From Cylindrotheca closterium (taxonomy: Eukaryota; Bacillariophyta; Bacillariophyceae; Bacillariales; Bacillariaceae), in assembly GCA_933822405.4 (NCBI GenBank), contig CAKOGP040000224.1:238383-302382 (forward strand): 64,000 nucleotides of DNA, given 5' to 3'. Both the position numbers and the translations under genes were made by a program. Position 1 is the stretch's first letter. Each line of letters starts with the position of its first letter. The notes beneath the pieces are model-generated. The model saw only the letters and a list, made by a program, of their open reading frames with translations, made no database searches and was not told the DNA's origin. Below, in pieces: positions 11,993-22,911 of this stretch.

Positions 11993-12436
11993 ATGGAAGC
12001 TTTTATGTCAACATTGATGAGAGATTACTCTGCAACTAACTTTGTAATCATCCGTGATGACGCTAGAATTGCGGAACATCAGCGTGCCGAGTTCACTACA
12101 GCTGTCACTGCATCGATGGAGGATACACCCAAACGTCCTTCCTTTGGCAACTGCCCTACCAAAAACCCCGCCCCGAAACTACCATCACGAAGGGAGAGTA
12201 CGGATGATCTTTTCGAGCGAAAGGATGGCCGTCGTCGTACGCGTAACATTCCCAAACGAAGGTCCTCGATGGATGACGACCTGTTGTTGCACGGCATCAA
12301 GAACATTGGAAATCAGCCACTTTCAAACCTTTTTGAAGAACAACATAATTATGGATCACCATCCAGGCAAATGTTGTTTGAAGACATTTTCCGGGATCTT
12401 GATAATCTGCTAAAGAAGACTGCAATGAATGAATGA
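11993..12436 (+). CDS. FVIIRDD-family protein, full-length short form
   Basis: 147 residues. It shares four blocks with three genes at 31-35.6 kb. The N-terminal block is MEAFMSTLMRDYSATNFVII followed by RDDA (residues 1-25). Then come an acidic RPSFGN segment, an LPSRRESTDDL site, a basic RRSSMDDDLLLHGIKNIG block and a C-terminal SRQMLFEDIFRDLDNLL helix. No known domain is recognised. The two Arg-Arg/Arg-x-x-Ser sites look like basophilic-kinase targets. The stop codon lies in a short ATGA tandem repeat. This copy is isolated from its relatives by about 19 kb and is on the opposite strand. Confidence 0.85.
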   Translation: MEAFMSTLMRDYSATNFVIIRDDARIAEHQRAEFTTAVTASMEDTPKRPSFGNCPTKNPAPKLPSRRESTDDLFERKDGRRRTRNIPKRRSSMDDDLLLHGIKNIGNQPLSNLFEEQHNYGSPSRQMLFEDIFRDLDNLLKKTAMNE

Positions 12437-13571
12437 ATGAATAAGAAAATCACACAAGCGAAACCACAAGAGTGGTGGAATAAATACTAGCCAGATGCAC
12501 ATAGATGGCTTGGGAGAGAATCACAGCAGGATGTCGACAAGACTGTACTCTACATCGAGATCTGTATCACCTTCATCAGCTAAAATGCCTGATTGAGATT
12601 TATTCAGGAACTATTACATTAATGGTCGAAATCTCGAGTTCCTCTTGGTTGCCACATTCATTGTACATATTCTTGATAATATGGATCACTCTTGTGATAA
12701 TATAACGCTGCACGAACTAGTAAGAATGATACAGAAGTCACAATTTGCTCTTTTCTAGAATTCCTCGAATTGGCGTGTTTCCACGACAGGCTTTGGATAT
12801 ACCCAACAGTTTTATCATGCTAAAAGTTCATTGTGTTTGCCGGCCGCCATTGTGTCCAATTGTTCGTTCCAGCTTGTGCTTTCTCCAACGACGCGAGTGC
12901 AGTCGGCGGCGCGAGTGCAGTGTTCAATTGTTCCATCTAGCTTCTCTCGGCCGCTATCTTAGCCAAAGGGGGTTGTTGCGACTTTTTGTACCTTGCAGCG
13001 GAAATTTGTTCCTCGTCTTCAGGAGGAGTAATCATATATACAGCATGTCAAAACTTTCTTGTGTGGGAGAGGACTTCTTGGGCTGTGTTCCAAAGGCTTG
13101 CGCTCAAGGCCGGGGCTTGAGAGGGTGAATAATCATAAGAGATGGTGCTGTACTATACCCGTCTGTTGCCATTCTTTGCATCTTTGAGTTCTACATGCTA
13201 GTGGCTGGCTGTTTCTTATCTTTCATCATATTGATTTGCAGGACTCGATATCTGAGACCTCACGGCTTCAGAAAATGAATGATCATAAGACATGCTACCC
13301 TACCCATCTGATCCACTTTGCTTCTGATTCATATTCTACTCTTTGAGTTCTGAGTGGCTGCTTCTTCTTCTTTTACAATGAAGGGCTGCTTGATACCCCG
13401 ATCGTATTGACTTTCAGGACTTGGTAGGTAGTATCCGAGACGGTCCTGCAGTATCCCCCTACAGTTTGGATGCATAGCACCTTTTACAGCCAGAAATTTC
13501 CACGACTAGAAGCTTCTTCCTATGCATCGTTCAGAAACAACAAAGGACCAAGCAATTCATGCCCACTCCAA
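12437..13571. other. Intergenic with a diverged tandem duplication
   Basis: No supported gene. The 127-codon plus-strand frame at 12745-13128 has no domain and no coding-like character. A short repeat of GGCGCGAGTGCAGT type occurs near 12890-12920, and a diverged ~150-bp duplication occupies 13127-13442. Confidence 0.6.
13127..13442. repeat. Diverged tandem duplication of about 150 bp
   Basis: Two units begin with GAATAATCATAAGA (13129) and GAATGATCATAAGA (13279). They share in order a CCCGTCTG/CCCATCTG segment, CTTTGAGTTCT, GTGGCTG, TTGA-TTTGCAGGACTCG/TTGACTTTCAGGACTTG and TATC-GAGAC. The similarity is patchy, indicating an old non-coding duplication. Confidence 0.6.
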
Positions 13572-14114
13572 TCAAGGTGCAGTAGTATTGAATATATTCC
13601 TATGTGGCAAGGCTGGATTGAAGGTATTGTTGAAGCGAATCAAATCGTCGATGCGGTCAATGGGGAATTCGTAGCTGTCTTCTGAATTGTTGCTATCATC
13701 ATGATTCTTCTTCATGCGGCTAGTAGTGTCGAGCAAAATGTAGGCCCCCGCACCCACAACAATCACCGTCAGGAATGCGGCACAGAAAAAGCAAAAAAGA
13801 ACCAAGTTTTGTGCACGGTGCTTGTGGGATGAACTGATGGGCTTTTTGACTTTCCATGTTCTTTGTTGTTCTGGATCATGATCCTCCTGCTCATTGTCTT
13901 CCACAAAGATCATGGTTGGAACAGTATCCTTGGAAGCATCCTGGTCAGACATGTTGGAATTGATGTCAATGGAGATTGCTTCTTGTGATTCTTGAGAGTT
14001 CCCGTTGGTGTTATTGGTGTAAGGTACGTAGCTCAGAGCGTTGGCAAATAAGAGAGTCTTTTTCACGGCATGCGTTCTCAGTCCGCAACAGTTCTGACAA
14101 CTCGCAAAAGTCAT
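13572..14114 (-). CDS. Single-pass membrane protein, unrecognised
   Basis: 180 residues from the ATG at 14114 (MTFASCQNCCG). The N-terminal half is acidic and polar. It is followed by a basic flank (SSSHKHRAQN), one strong membrane segment of about 22 residues (LVLFCFFCAAFLTVIVVGAGA) and a 50-residue polar tail with several N-x-S/T sites (NNSE, FNNTFN, NIFNTT). The positive charges before the segment suggest N-in/C-out topology, so the tail would face the lumen or exterior. An internal Met (NMSDQD) could be an alternative start. No family recognised. Confidence 0.6.
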   Translation of the reverse strand: MTFASCQNCCGLRTHAVKKTLLFANALSYVPYTNNTNGNSQESQEAISIDINSNMSDQDASKDTVPTMIFVEDNEQEDHDPEQQRTWKVKKPISSSHKHRAQNLVLFCFFCAAFLTVIVVGAGAYILLDTTSRMKKNHDDSNNSEDSYEFPIDRIDDLIRFNNTFNPALPHRNIFNTTAP

Positions 14115-14281
14115 CAACCGGTTTTGGGCTCGTTATCGGATGGAAGACAGACTAAACATTCTCTACGGAGGCAGGACTGACGTCAGATAAGACAAGCGAA
14201 ATAAACAGAATAATGACCATGACACTATTATAATATATATTACCGTATGCATCTTGTTGGGACAAGAGAATCATCATCATC

Positions 14282-15112
14282 ATGAATTCCCTTATCCTGC
14301 TTATCGCCACTCTATTCCTGGTGTTGAAACCTTCCACTGCTCGACGGCAATGCTTTGACAGTAATGACTGTTTTGAGTTGCAGGGTGAGATATGATTCGT
14401 GGCATGATGATCCGGCCGATCCTGATTTCCCTGCTTCTTACTGCCATTATTCGAAGATACTCATTCATGTTTCCATTTTTTCCCTCTTCATTGTCAACAC
14501 ATTACATTGTCTTGTTGATTTTTGACCCGCTTCCATTTGTTTATTTCTATTGCGGGTTGCGGGTTGGATTGGCACTGTGGTTTGACTGGTATCTTTTGAT
14601 TGATTGATTCATTCATTCGTTCATCAGTTTGGACACCTGCTTGTCCGGTTGTCGGCGAAGAAGGAACGAGTACAATTCAGTTTCGATTGGACCATAGCGA
14701 TGGTGTCTATTCCAAATATTGTGTAGAACCATTGGTAGATTGGGGACCATCGTTTGAGAGGTACGACCGACAGTGTCAATTCAACATTAACCAAGACAAC
14801 ACCATTGAAATCCAGCATACCTACACGTCATCTGGTACATTCACTACAGAAGCCCGCCTGAACGTGTATTTGACCTTGTTCCGACCACCACATGAAGAGC
14901 AATTTGTATCCAGGGAAGTCGAGATTACGGTAACGTCTAACGCTTGCGAACGAGCACCCACTGCCGCACCCACCGCCAGTCCTGTCGCTGGAGGAGGGGC
15001 TACAACCCCCACCATGTCCCCAATTGATAGCAGTGCGAACAGGCAGCAATGGACGAGAACTATGGTGTTGAGCCAGGCATTGGTCCTCCTGGTATACAAA
15101 TGCTTGGTTTAG
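14282..15112 (+). CDS. Secreted protein with Pro/Thr linker and hydrophobic C-terminus
   Basis: Two exons: 14282..14384 and 14628..15112, separated by a 243-nt GT-AG intron (donor GTGAGA, acceptor TTCATCAG). Splicing joins codon G|TT in frame and gives 195 residues. Exon 1 supplies a signal peptide (MNSLILLIATLFLVLKPSTA). The mature part has paired Cys and a compact, probably beta-sandwich region (TIQFRLDHSDGVYSKYCVEP; EVEITVTSNACE). A TAAPTASP linker and a hydrophobic tail (TMVLSQALVLLVY) follow, suggesting a GPI-type anchor. The last 35 codons have a decayed relative at 20847. A cell-surface role is inferred. Confidence 0.75.
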
Positions 15113-15278
15113 TTTCGACTATTAATATGTAATACGTCATCCTGGATACGTGGTACTCGTACTTTTCCACGAGCCTGTCGATTTTTAGGTGACTTTTCGT
15201 GGGATAGTTCTTATGAGTACTTGGTTGCTTATCACTTGGAATAAATGTATCCAGCAGCAGTAGCAGTAGCAGCAGCAT

Positions 15279-15812
15279 CTAGTGTGCAGGAATTGGGGGA
15301 TATGACGGCAATACGACAGAATGCAAGTCGCCTTTGCCGTGAGAGGGACATGGAGCCTCCTTTGTAAAGTTGACGTCGTATCCTTGTGGGTATACAACAT
15401 CAAAAATACCGTGCGGACCGGGGCCTTTTTCCGATGGCAAGGGTGTGCCATCCTGATGAGGCAACTTGGAAAAAGGTTGTCCATTGACAATCAACTCGAA
15501 TTCGATAAAATTGTCGCAGAGCACCTTCTTGCACTTGGCGGGAGTGCGAGACGACGCAATAATGTGCAGTTTTACGTCACGAGAATCCCATTTGTGAAAG
15601 AAAAAGTTTCCTGTTTTAGTTTCTTCATAAACATAATCAATCTTATTGCCGCCTTCGGTGACTTGGCGCGTTCCCGAGTTCTTGCTCCAAAGAAGGACCA
15701 CGGTGCGTTCTTCTTCGCCAAACAAAAAAGTCCAGGAAATTCGCTTCTTGCTGCCTGTGATGGCACTGCCCAAGTCTTCCACAGTTCTGTTTACTTGTTT
15801 TGTTCCGGTCAT
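15279..15812 (-). CDS. FAIM-like beta-sandwich protein (tentative)
   Basis: 177 residues from ATG at 15812. The pattern is that of the Fas-apoptotic-inhibitory-molecule fold as found in animals and protists: a strand pair with WTFLFGEEERTVVLLWSK and SGTRQVTEGG, then NFFFHKWDSRDVKLHIIAS, then FIEFELIVNGQPFSKLP. The spacing of the last two blocks resembles the C-terminal FAIM repeat. The final 40 residues are Pro/Gly-rich and unique. The assignment rests on memory of the family pattern, not an alignment. There is no catalytic motif. FAIM proteins are known as anti-aggregation factors; whether this one acts so is unknown. Confidence 0.5.
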   Translation of the reverse strand: MTGTKQVNRTVEDLGSAITGSKKRISWTFLFGEEERTVVLLWSKNSGTRQVTEGGNKIDYVYEETKTGNFFFHKWDSRDVKLHIIASSRTPAKCKKVLCDNFIEFELIVNGQPFSKLPHQDGTPLPSEKGPGPHGIFDVVYPQGYDVNFTKEAPCPSHGKGDLHSVVLPSYPPIPAH

Positions 15813-16374
15813 TATTTTGCGCTTGATCAGAGAAAGGAGTATTCAAATTTTTTATTGATCTTTGAAGGTGATTCAAATTTTATGACGACAGATATAATAA
15901 TGTGGAATAATAATTATTATAAGATATATAAAAAATACCGTAGGACTACTGTACGAACCTAGGAATATTGAAATAAGCGTCCTGAAATGGGATTGACGAA
16001 AAGTTCGGTGTAAAAAGGCAGAGAGAATGATAGAATGCCTCTCGGCCGGAGTATAATTCGCAGAGATGACACACCACGGAGGCAATTAGCATCCAATCGC
16101 TATGTACAAAACAGTTTGAGTATTTAACCGCGCTGAGAAAAATGTCAAGGATCAATTTTTTAAAATAGTATAGATGGTTGAAATATTCCGGTAGATGCAA
16201 TACCGTACCGGTATTTGCATACGACTGGAAGCGGTATAACACACTGAACTGTAATTTGCATCACAATTTGCGTCTTCTTCCACATCGCAGTTGACACTTG
16301 CAAATCTCACCAGCATCTTGCTTCATCATTCGCAATATACACTGTACCATCGTACTTGTAGCTAGAACAACATC
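15813..16374. other. Promoter region between divergent FAIM-like and J-protein genes
   Basis: AT-rich with no supported gene. A TACCGGTA palindrome is present near 16204. The stretch CTTGCAAATCTCACCAGCAT at about 16298 recurs in diverged form ahead of the next J-protein gene, so it is probably duplicated 5' leader. Confidence 0.5.
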
Positions 16375-17328
16375 ATGTTGGACAATCCGTATCAAGTGCT
16401 TGGTCTTTCTTATGACGCATCTGAAAGTGAAATAAAAAAGTCATACTACAAGGCAGCTCTCAAATATCACCCCGATCGCCAGGCCAACAACAAGGAAAAC
16501 AAAGACGAGGATGCCAATGAAAAGTTTGCCGTGATTAAAGAGGCTTATGAAATCTTGACCGATCCTGTCAAGCGCTACGATTGGCGGCAGGCACACGGCG
16601 GTAACGGCAACAGAACAACAGCACCGCCAACGTCAACGCCGAAAGCAGCACCAGCAACAAGGGCATCGAAGGCTTCAAAGACACCAGCTAGTCCTTTTCG
16701 GGATCGAGGACGTGCGGGGGTACCGCTATCCAACACCTCATATCAATCCAATACACAACCGGTCTCTAACTCGAGCAAGAGAACCAGACGATCCCCAATG
16801 TCACGCCATCAGCATCAGCAGCAGACCCCACAATCGCCGCTGTCGACCGACGCCAACTCTAACAGAAAGAAGTACATGCCACAGCGACAGCAGCAGCTAC
16901 CACAGCCGCCGCTCTCGGCTCCTTCCACTCATCGAAAATCGCCCCAGCACGGGTTGAATGATCGAGTAGGCGTTCCCTTGTCCAAGAAGAGTGTTTTAAT
17001 GGCAACGACTCCCAAAAGCTCGGTCTTGAGGCAATCTGTACGGAGCAAATCCCCGCGGCCTGCTCCCCGTAGTGGCAAGTACGACATGGCTGCACCTCCA
17101 CTGTACCATGACAATATGTCCGCCACTTCAAAGCAAAAGAAAGTCCGGCAACCACCGCGCATGAGTTCGTTGGATCTTAACCACGGTCGCAAAAAGCATA
17201 GATTATCACCCATGCGGAAAGGTGATTCATTCGATCACGGTGCTTCGCGTCCTTTTCACAACAAGACGAGGATCAACAAGACGAGGATGGCGAGGGTAAA
17301 TATGACTGGAATCGAGATACTGCAGTAG
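16375..17328 (+). CDS. J-domain protein 1 of the tandem cluster
   Basis: 317 residues. Residues 1-75 form a J domain: [20 protein letters not shown], helix II, the HPD triad at 32-34, an acidic loop, and helix III/IV with [17 protein letters not shown]. No Gly/Phe region or zinc-finger follows, so it is a class C (J-only) co-chaperone predicted to stimulate an Hsp70. The remaining 240 residues are basic and disordered and contain cluster-shared motifs: [33 protein letters not shown] and [14 protein letters not shown]. It lacks the FGI C-terminal motif seen in other members. The tail may select clients or be phosphorylated. Confidence 0.9.
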   Translation: MLDNPYQVLGLSYDASESEIKKSYYKAALKYHPDRQANNKENKDEDANEKFAVIKEAYEILTDPVKRYDWRQAHGGNGNRTTAPPTSTPKAAPATRASKASKTPASPFRDRGRAGVPLSNTSYQSNTQPVSNSSKRTRRSPMSRHQHQQQTPQSPLSTDANSNRKKYMPQRQQQLPQPPLSAPSTHRKSPQHGLNDRVGVPLSKKSVLMATTPKSSVLRQSVRSKSPRPAPRSGKYDMAAPPLYHDNMSATSKQKKVRQPPRMSSLDLNHGRKKHRLSPMRKGDSFDHGASRPFHNKTRINKTRMARVNMTGIEILQ

Positions 17329-17723
17329 CAACGATTTAATTGCTAGATATTCTAGCGAAGACTAAACACTTGAAGCTATCACCGTGTATTGTATACCCAT
17401 ACTGTAGAATAAAGTCGCATTTATTCATACTGGCAAAGTTTTGCGATAGAAACGACAAATATGACTACTCATTTATGAAAAAATTGATTGATAAAAAGTT
17501 CCCCCTGGAAAGGCAGTTGTAACTCGTACGTGTACCCGCGCGTGTGGACCCTCTGTTAGGAAACAAAATATCACGACTGAAACTTCTGCTTCCTGATCAG
17601 ACCCAAGATATTTCATAATTTCAGCCCTAGTATCACACAATTTCCTCAGCGCAATCGCACCTTGGGACTTGCAAATCTTATCAGCATCTTCTTCTCCATT
17701 CGCAACTCTCCCTTCCTCTAAAC
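17329..17723. other. Short intergenic region between J-protein genes 1 and 2
   Basis: No gene. Bases 17670-17715 (ACTTGCAAATCTTATCAGCA and following) resemble the leader of J-protein gene 1, so the duplication unit included the 5' flank. Confidence 0.6.
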
Positions 17724-18953
17724 ATGTTGGACAATCCGTATCAAGTACTTGGCCTTTCTCAAGATGCATCTGAAAGTGATATCAAGAAAGCATACCACAA
17801 GGAAGCTCTCAACTATCACCCCGATCGCCAGGCCAACAAGGAAAACAAGGACGAAGATGCCATTACAAAATTTGCGGCGATTAAAGAGGCTTATGAAATC
17901 TTGACCGATCCTGTCAAGCGCTACGATTGGCGACAGGCACACGAAAATGGAAAACGAACAACTCCCAAATCACCGCCAGAACCCGCTCGTGAACACGAGA
18001 ATGGCAATGGAACACCCAGAACATCAAGGGCACCTCCTCGTCGAGAGAATGGTAACCGAAATTCCGCCCCAGCAAAACCAGCGAAGGCCCCTTCTAGTCC
18101 CAGAGGCAGTGCCCGATCGACAGCGCAATCCAATTCTGATCATGGCACAAATCCGGTGTCCAACTCGAGCAAACGAGCCGAATTCATGGACAAGAAACAT
18201 CAGGCTCAATATGAAAGTACCAGATCTTCCTTTGCTTCGCCAATGAGTGCGAGACGAAAGCGACAGAGTCATTCTCCGCCGCCATCGACCATACATACCC
18301 CCAGGGCATCCGTACGATCGTCCTCAAGGCATCATACAAGTTCCTCTCCGGAAGGGCGGGGCAAGCGACGTGTGAGATCGAATAGTGCCAATACTAGACG
18401 AGCCAACAATGCCCATCGCATGTCCCAAACACCATTCTCTGCAGCAGCGGCCGCCCCAAGAAGAACTATTGGACGCATGTCACGGCATGAGATGCCGCAA
18501 CCGCCGCTTTCTTCAGGAGCCACCGCTCAGCAACGAAAGACTGTGGGACGGATGCCACATCAGATGCCACAGCCGCCACTATCAGCTTCATCTCACCGAA
18601 TATCGCTTGAAGTACCCCACGGTGCTCCTTGGCAAAACGTTACTATGACAACCCCCAAAGGCCCGGTCTTGCGACAATCTGTAAGGAGCAAATCACCCCA
18701 GCCCGCTCCACGTGGCCATATGCCTGCACCTCCACTCCATAGGGATGTGCACCGTAGTCGCCATTCGACCCACACTGCACCAGTGCGGAGGAACTCATTG
18801 GATCATGGTACCCACGGTCGCCACAAGCACAGACCACCCATGCGAAAGAGTTCGTTGGATGGTTCCCCTCGGAAGGTCAACAAGATCAGAGGAAAGTCCC
18901 AGCCTCCTCCTCCACCTCGAGAACGTTTCTTTGGAATCAAGTTACCACAATAG
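17724..18953 (+). CDS. J-domain protein 2 of the tandem cluster
   Basis: 409 residues. The J domain at 1-75 has HPD at 32-34 and the cluster signature [17 protein letters not shown]. The tail is Ser/Pro/Arg-rich with ordered shared motifs: [38 protein letters not shown], two copies of the GRM-x-MPQPPLS type (about 245-295), [28 protein letters not shown], [12 protein letters not shown] and the end motif [11 protein letters not shown]. It ends 62 bp from the stop codon of the convergent J-protein 3, so their 3' regions probably overlap. Predicted cytosolic or nuclear Hsp70 co-chaperone; the tail function is unknown. Confidence 0.9.
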   Translation: MLDNPYQVLGLSQDASESDIKKAYHKEALNYHPDRQANKENKDEDAITKFAAIKEAYEILTDPVKRYDWRQAHENGKRTTPKSPPEPAREHENGNGTPRTSRAPPRRENGNRNSAPAKPAKAPSSPRGSARSTAQSNSDHGTNPVSNSSKRAEFMDKKHQAQYESTRSSFASPMSARRKRQSHSPPPSTIHTPRASVRSSSRHHTSSSPEGRGKRRVRSNSANTRRANNAHRMSQTPFSAAAAAPRRTIGRMSRHEMPQPPLSSGATAQQRKTVGRMPHQMPQPPLSASSHRISLEVPHGAPWQNVTMTTPKGPVLRQSVRSKSPQPAPRGHMPAPPLHRDVHRSRHSTHTAPVRRNSLDHGTHGRHKHRPPMRKSSLDGSPRKVNKIRGKSQPPPPPRERFFGIKLPQ

Positions 18954-19015
18954 TATAATAGCAATCCTATAGTATGATTTTGCTTCACATTTGTCACTGT
19001 GCTTAACCATTATTA

Positions 19016-20173
19016 TCATTGTGTAAATATCTTTCGAATGCTCAGGCTCTTTGTTCCAAACATGCTTTTTCGAGGTGGAGGAGGAGGTTGGGACTTTGGA
19101 CTCTTTGGCTTCCTTTTCTTTGTCTTTTTCTCCGTCTTCTTGACCTTGCGAGACGAAGCATCCTCCAACGAATTCTTACGGATTGGTGGTGATTCATTTA
19201 GTTCCATATGCTTTTTGCGACCATGGACGCCATGATCCAACGAATTCCTGCGCAATGGTGGTTTGGGAATGTTTCTGGGAGAATGCCTGCTATTGTAGAG
19301 TGTAGGCTGTAGAGAATTCCTTCGAACCGATTGTCGCAAGACTTGGCGGGGTGAATCATGCCTGTCATCGTAGAGTGCGGGCTGGAGAGAATTTCTCTTT
19401 ACCGATTTTCGAAAGCCTCTGCCATTGGCGGTGGCCATGGTTGGCAAGAAGACTCCTTCCGGTACATCCTGTAGCACCATATCGGGCTTCTTTCGATGGG
19501 GTGAAGCCGAAAGTGGCCGGTGTGGCATCGACAAGCGTCTCACATTTCTTCGTTGAGAGCAGGCAGCGCCTACAGAGACTGGTGAATGGGATAAATGCTT
19601 GGTCCGTACATTGGCACTACTAGATCTCACACGTGGCTTGACCCAGCTGCTAGGGGATGAACTTGCAGGATGTCGTACGGATCTGGGCGATGCTTTTGGA
19701 GAACGCATGGGCGAACGTCGTGGCGCCGGAGAATGATTCTGTCGCTTCTTTCGTCTCGCACTCCTCCCTGGAGAAACAGAGGGAGTTCTGTTAGATTCAT
19801 GTTGGGTGTGGTGTTTCTTGGCCATAAATTCGGCTCGTTTACTCGAGTTGGATACCGGACTTGTGTAATCATATGCGTTGGGTGGCGGCGGTACGCGAGA
19901 AGAACTGAAAGGTGTCTTAGCTGTTGTTCTTGTTGCTCTTGCACTGCCGTTCTCATGTTGCTGTCGCCAATCGTAGCGCTTGACAGGGTCAGACAAGATT
20001 TCATAAGCTTCTTTAATCTCAGTAAACTTCTCAATGGCGCCATCGCCATTCTTTTCCTGGTTGATCTGGCGATCGGGGTGATATTTGAGAGCTGCCTTGT
20101 GGTATGCTTTCTTGACGTCACTTTCGGATGCATCGTGAGAAAGACCGAGCACTAGATACGGATTGTCCAACAT
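19016..20173 (-). CDS. J-domain protein 3 of the tandem cluster (inverted)
   Basis: 385 residues from the ATG at 20173, the Met homologous to the starts of the other four; the open frame upstream begins only with a non-ATG codon. The J domain has HPD at 32-34. The tail carries [13 protein letters not shown], [12 protein letters not shown], two consecutive [11 protein letters not shown] and [11 protein letters not shown] motifs, [16 protein letters not shown], an Arg/Lys-rich block and [15 protein letters not shown]. It is the only minus-strand member, so a local inversion followed or accompanied duplication. The NSLQP doublet is specific to this copy. Confidence 0.9.
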   Translation of the reverse strand: MLDNPYLVLGLSHDASESDVKKAYHKAALKYHPDRQINQEKNGDGAIEKFTEIKEAYEILSDPVKRYDWRQQHENGSARATRTTAKTPFSSSRVPPPPNAYDYTSPVSNSSKRAEFMAKKHHTQHESNRTPSVSPGRSARRKKRQNHSPAPRRSPMRSPKASPRSVRHPASSSPSSWVKPRVRSSSANVRTKHLSHSPVSVGAACSQRRNVRRLSMPHRPLSASPHRKKPDMVLQDVPEGVFLPTMATANGRGFRKSVKRNSLQPALYDDRHDSPRQVLRQSVRRNSLQPTLYNSRHSPRNIPKPPLRRNSLDHGVHGRKKHMELNESPPIRKNSLEDASSRKVKKTEKKTKKRKPKSPKSQPPPPPRKSMFGTKSLSIRKIFTQ

Positions 20174-20284
20174 GATGAGTATAGAAAAAATGTGGGTTTG
20201 GCTAGAAGTATCGCGTTCCAATTGCAATGAAGCTCAAATTATGACAAGCAGCAGCACCAGTGCAGCCACCACCAGAGACATGAT

Positions 20285-20548
20285 GATGTCCAGCATTATC
20301 AATCAATGTCTTGTGATGCCTTCTCACTTACTTCTGCTCGGAAGACAACTCAGTCTTCAAACGACATCAATTTCGGTAACGTTATGGATTTGGGCTTACA
20401 AGAGACACTCTTGCTTGTCCACATTCCTGTAGCGATTTCGGTCTCGCTATGGAGTTTGACTGACGAGAGACATCACCTCTATCAATGGTGTCTTGTAATT
20501 TCCTTCTGCTCGGACAAGGATACAGCATTTCGTGTAGCGATGGCTTGA
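20285..20548. repeat. Diverged duplication, about 170 bp apart
   Basis: The segment ATCAATGTCTTGTGATGCC...CTTCTGCTCGGA near 20300 recurs as ATCAATGGTGTCTTGTAATTTCCTTCTGCTCGGA near 20477 (quoted with gaps). GTAGCGATTTCGG is echoed as GTAGCGATGGC further on. The copies are too diverged to be recent. Confidence 0.45.
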
Positions 20549-20846
20549 ATTACTTTTCCACTATCTTTCCATTCATTCAATCCATCCTGACCTTTGATAG
20601 GTGGCGGCATTTTGCGATCAATTCTATTGTGAGAAATGTTCGCAAATCTCAAATGTTTCTCTTCGTATTATTTATTGGTGACGTGAAGAACCGGGGGGAG
20701 GGGGACTGTGATGTTCCATCAGTTCCCTGTATTCAGTACCCATATGGTCCGTCTGTCGCGCGCCTTTTTAATAAAACGTCTTTCGGGCATGCGTGCTGGT
20801 GATGGACTCCCTCTCTACCGGTACCTACTACCAGGTACCCCCATCA

Positions 20847-20957
20847 CCCACCACGTCTCTTGTGGATAGCAGTAGAAACAGACAAAAATGGATGAGAAAC
20901 ATGGTGCTGATTGCTGATACAGTTCTTAGTGGTCTGGGCATAGTCACAATTCATTGA
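20847..20957 (+). pseudogene. Relic of the C-terminal end of a gene related to the secreted protein at 14282
   Basis: In frame from 20850 this reads TTSLVDSSRNRQKWMRNMVL followed by a short tail and a stop at 20955-20957. It matches the end of the protein at 14282 (PTMSPIDSSANRQQWTRTMVL, here split: PIDSSANRQQ, WTRTMVL) at roughly 70 percent of bases over 75 nt. No upstream exon, signal peptide or Pro/Thr linker coding was found nearby, so it is a truncated duplicate rather than a gene. Confidence 0.65.
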
Positions 20958-21567
20958 GAATACAGTACTTCCTTCTTGTCCGGCTCGAGGAGGGTACATG
21001 GCGGTTCTAGCTAGTATTTTAAAACTTAAATGAAGGTTGGGACTGTGTTCTGCGTGAGCCAAGTTTTTGCTTGGATTGAGCAGTGACGTGACAGACAACG
21101 AATGAACGTGTTGGATGCGACTCCTTTATCTAAATTTATAACACTATTGCCCCCGGTGCCTAAGAGAAAAGTATTTTACCGCGCCTGAAGACCATGTGTT
21201 TGTCAACAACCAAGACACGAAATATCAATCAGAGGCGATTCAATAACAAATATCGGAGGGTCGGCTCGCGAAAAATGGGTTTGGAAATCTCAGAATTTGG
21301 AGATCCACAGATTTTGAGATTTTACAGGAAAGAAAAAAAGTCACCTGCTCGAAATAATATAGGCACAGATATAATTATAACATTACATTGATGCCGGAAC
21401 CATAAACCAACTCAATAATAACCACCAAACAGTTATTCGATTGAACTATCACTACAACGCTGACAAGAATCTCATCAGTCATCAGCATCGTCATCAGCAT
21501 CAGAAAGCTCAACCTTAATTGTTGACACTTTGCGATTCGCATTGCACTGTGCCTTTTAAAAAGCAGC

Positions 21568-22911
21568 ATGATGGACAATCCGTATCAAGTGCTCGGACTT
21601 CCTCTGGATGCCTCTGAAAGTGATATAAAAAAAGCGTATCACAAGGCAGCTCTGAAATACCATCCAGATCGTCAGACCAACAAGGAAAACGAACAGGATG
21701 CAGGTGTAAGATTTGCTGAAATTTCAGAGGCTTATGAAACCTTGACCGATCCTGTCAAGCGTTACGATTGGCGACAGAAACATGAGAATGGTGGTAGCGG
21801 AACTACGTCCACAAAACCAGCAAGGGCACCTGCTAGTCCTTCTCGAAATGCCGCACCGCCATCCACCACTTCGTCAACGTCTTCCACCTCGTATCAGTAT
21901 TCAAACCCGGTCTCCAACTCGAGCAAACGAGCTGAATTCATGGCCAAGAAACAGGAGTCTGAGTCTACAAGAGCTTCCTTTGCTTCTCCAGTGAGCTTGA
22001 GGCGAAAGCGGCAATCGTATGCTGCTGCACCACCTCCGTCACCCATGCAATCGACTCCCAGAGCATCCGTACGACCAAGTATAAGGCGTCCCTCCAGTTC
22101 GTCTCCCAGCAGCAGCAACAGCAACAGCAATTGGAGCAACAAGCAACGAATGGCGAGTCCCGATTCCAATAGTATCAACATGACAGGAAGTGTTCGAAGC
22201 TTGAATGCTGGAACCTTGCGGGCCAAGAACAACTCGAGGGTGCCACAGTCCGCAGGCGCAACCTCGCAACGACGAACGGTGGGGCGCATGTCCATGCAAA
22301 TGCCCCAACCGCCATTGTCGGCGGGCGCCGGTACTCACAAACGACGTGCGAGTGTCGCTACACCGTCCCAAACACGGCATGTCCCCCAGGGTCCCTTGCC
22401 CACCGTGTCAACCTCCCGCGGTTTGGTCTTGAGACAATCGGTGCGGTTGAAACCTTCGGCGCAACCCTCCCCCGCACCTCGCGGAAACTTGCCAGCCGCC
22501 CCTCGTGGAAACATGCCCGCACCTCCACTCTCTTCACCAGCGGTGCGCCGGAATTCCTTGGATGGTTCGGGCCGCAAGAAGAGTCACCGCGACACTTCCT
22601 TGGATGGATCCTCGCGCAAGGTCCGAAGGGAGAAAACGAGTAGCAAAAAGAGTACTGACATGGTCGTCAAACGGCCCAAGTCCCAACCTCCACCGAGAAA
22701 GAGCATATTTGGCATCAACGTGGGCAAGAAAAAGGTACACAACAACGCTAATGATGACAAATCCATGAAATCCAATAAGAGCAAGAAGAAAAAGGAAGAA
22801 AAGGATGGCAAGAAAAAGAAGAAAAAGCCCAAGTCTCTCTCCGCGCCCCAGCAGACTCTGTTGACAACAACAACCACCACAACCACAAAAATGAAAAAGA
22901 AAAGGACATAA
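21568..22911 (+). CDS. J-domain protein 4 of the tandem cluster
   Basis: 447 residues, the longest member. The J domain at 1-73 has HPD at 32-34 and a shorter acidic loop than copies 1 and 2. Shared tail motifs are [93 protein letters not shown] (two SLDGS repeats) and [13 protein letters not shown]. It ends with an extra Lys-rich tract ([18 protein letters not shown]) and a Thr run, absent from the others and suggestive of a nuclear-localisation signal. Start and J domain are unambiguous; the tail function is unknown. Confidence 0.9.
   Translation: MMDNPYQVLGLPLDASESDIKKAYHKAALKYHPDRQTNKENEQDAGVRFAEISEAYETLTDPVKRYDWRQKHENGGSGTTSTKPARAPASPSRNAAPPSTTSSTSSTSYQYSNPVSNSSKRAEFMAKKQESESTRASFASPVSLRRKRQSYAAAPPPSPMQSTPRASVRPSIRRPSSSSPSSSNSNSNWSNKQRMASPDSNSINMTGSVRSLNAGTLRAKNNSRVPQSAGATSQRRTVGRMSMQMPQPPLSAGAGTHKRRASVATPSQTRHVPQGPLPTVSTSRGLVLRQSVRLKPSAQPSPAPRGNLPAAPRGNMPAPPLSSPAVRRNSLDGSGRKKSHRDTSLDGSSRKVRREKTSSKKSTDMVVKRPKSQPPPRKSIFGINVGKKKVHNNANDDKSMKSNKSKKKKEEKDGKKKKKKPKSLSAPQQTLLTTTTTTTTKMKKKRT

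Larger units (their letters stand above)
20174..21567. other. Intergenic, with a diverged repeat and a gene relic
   Basis: No intact gene. It contains a diverged duplication at 20285-20548 and a decayed C-terminal gene fragment at 20847-20957. A CTACCGGTACC/CCAGGTACC cluster lies at 20816-20839. The 105-codon plus-strand frame at 20485-20802 has no recognisable features. Confidence 0.6.

Noticed and set aside
12745..13128. 127-codon plus-strand frame
   Set aside because: No signal, domain or homologue in the window; Cys/Arg content looks random and it overlaps short DNA repeats.
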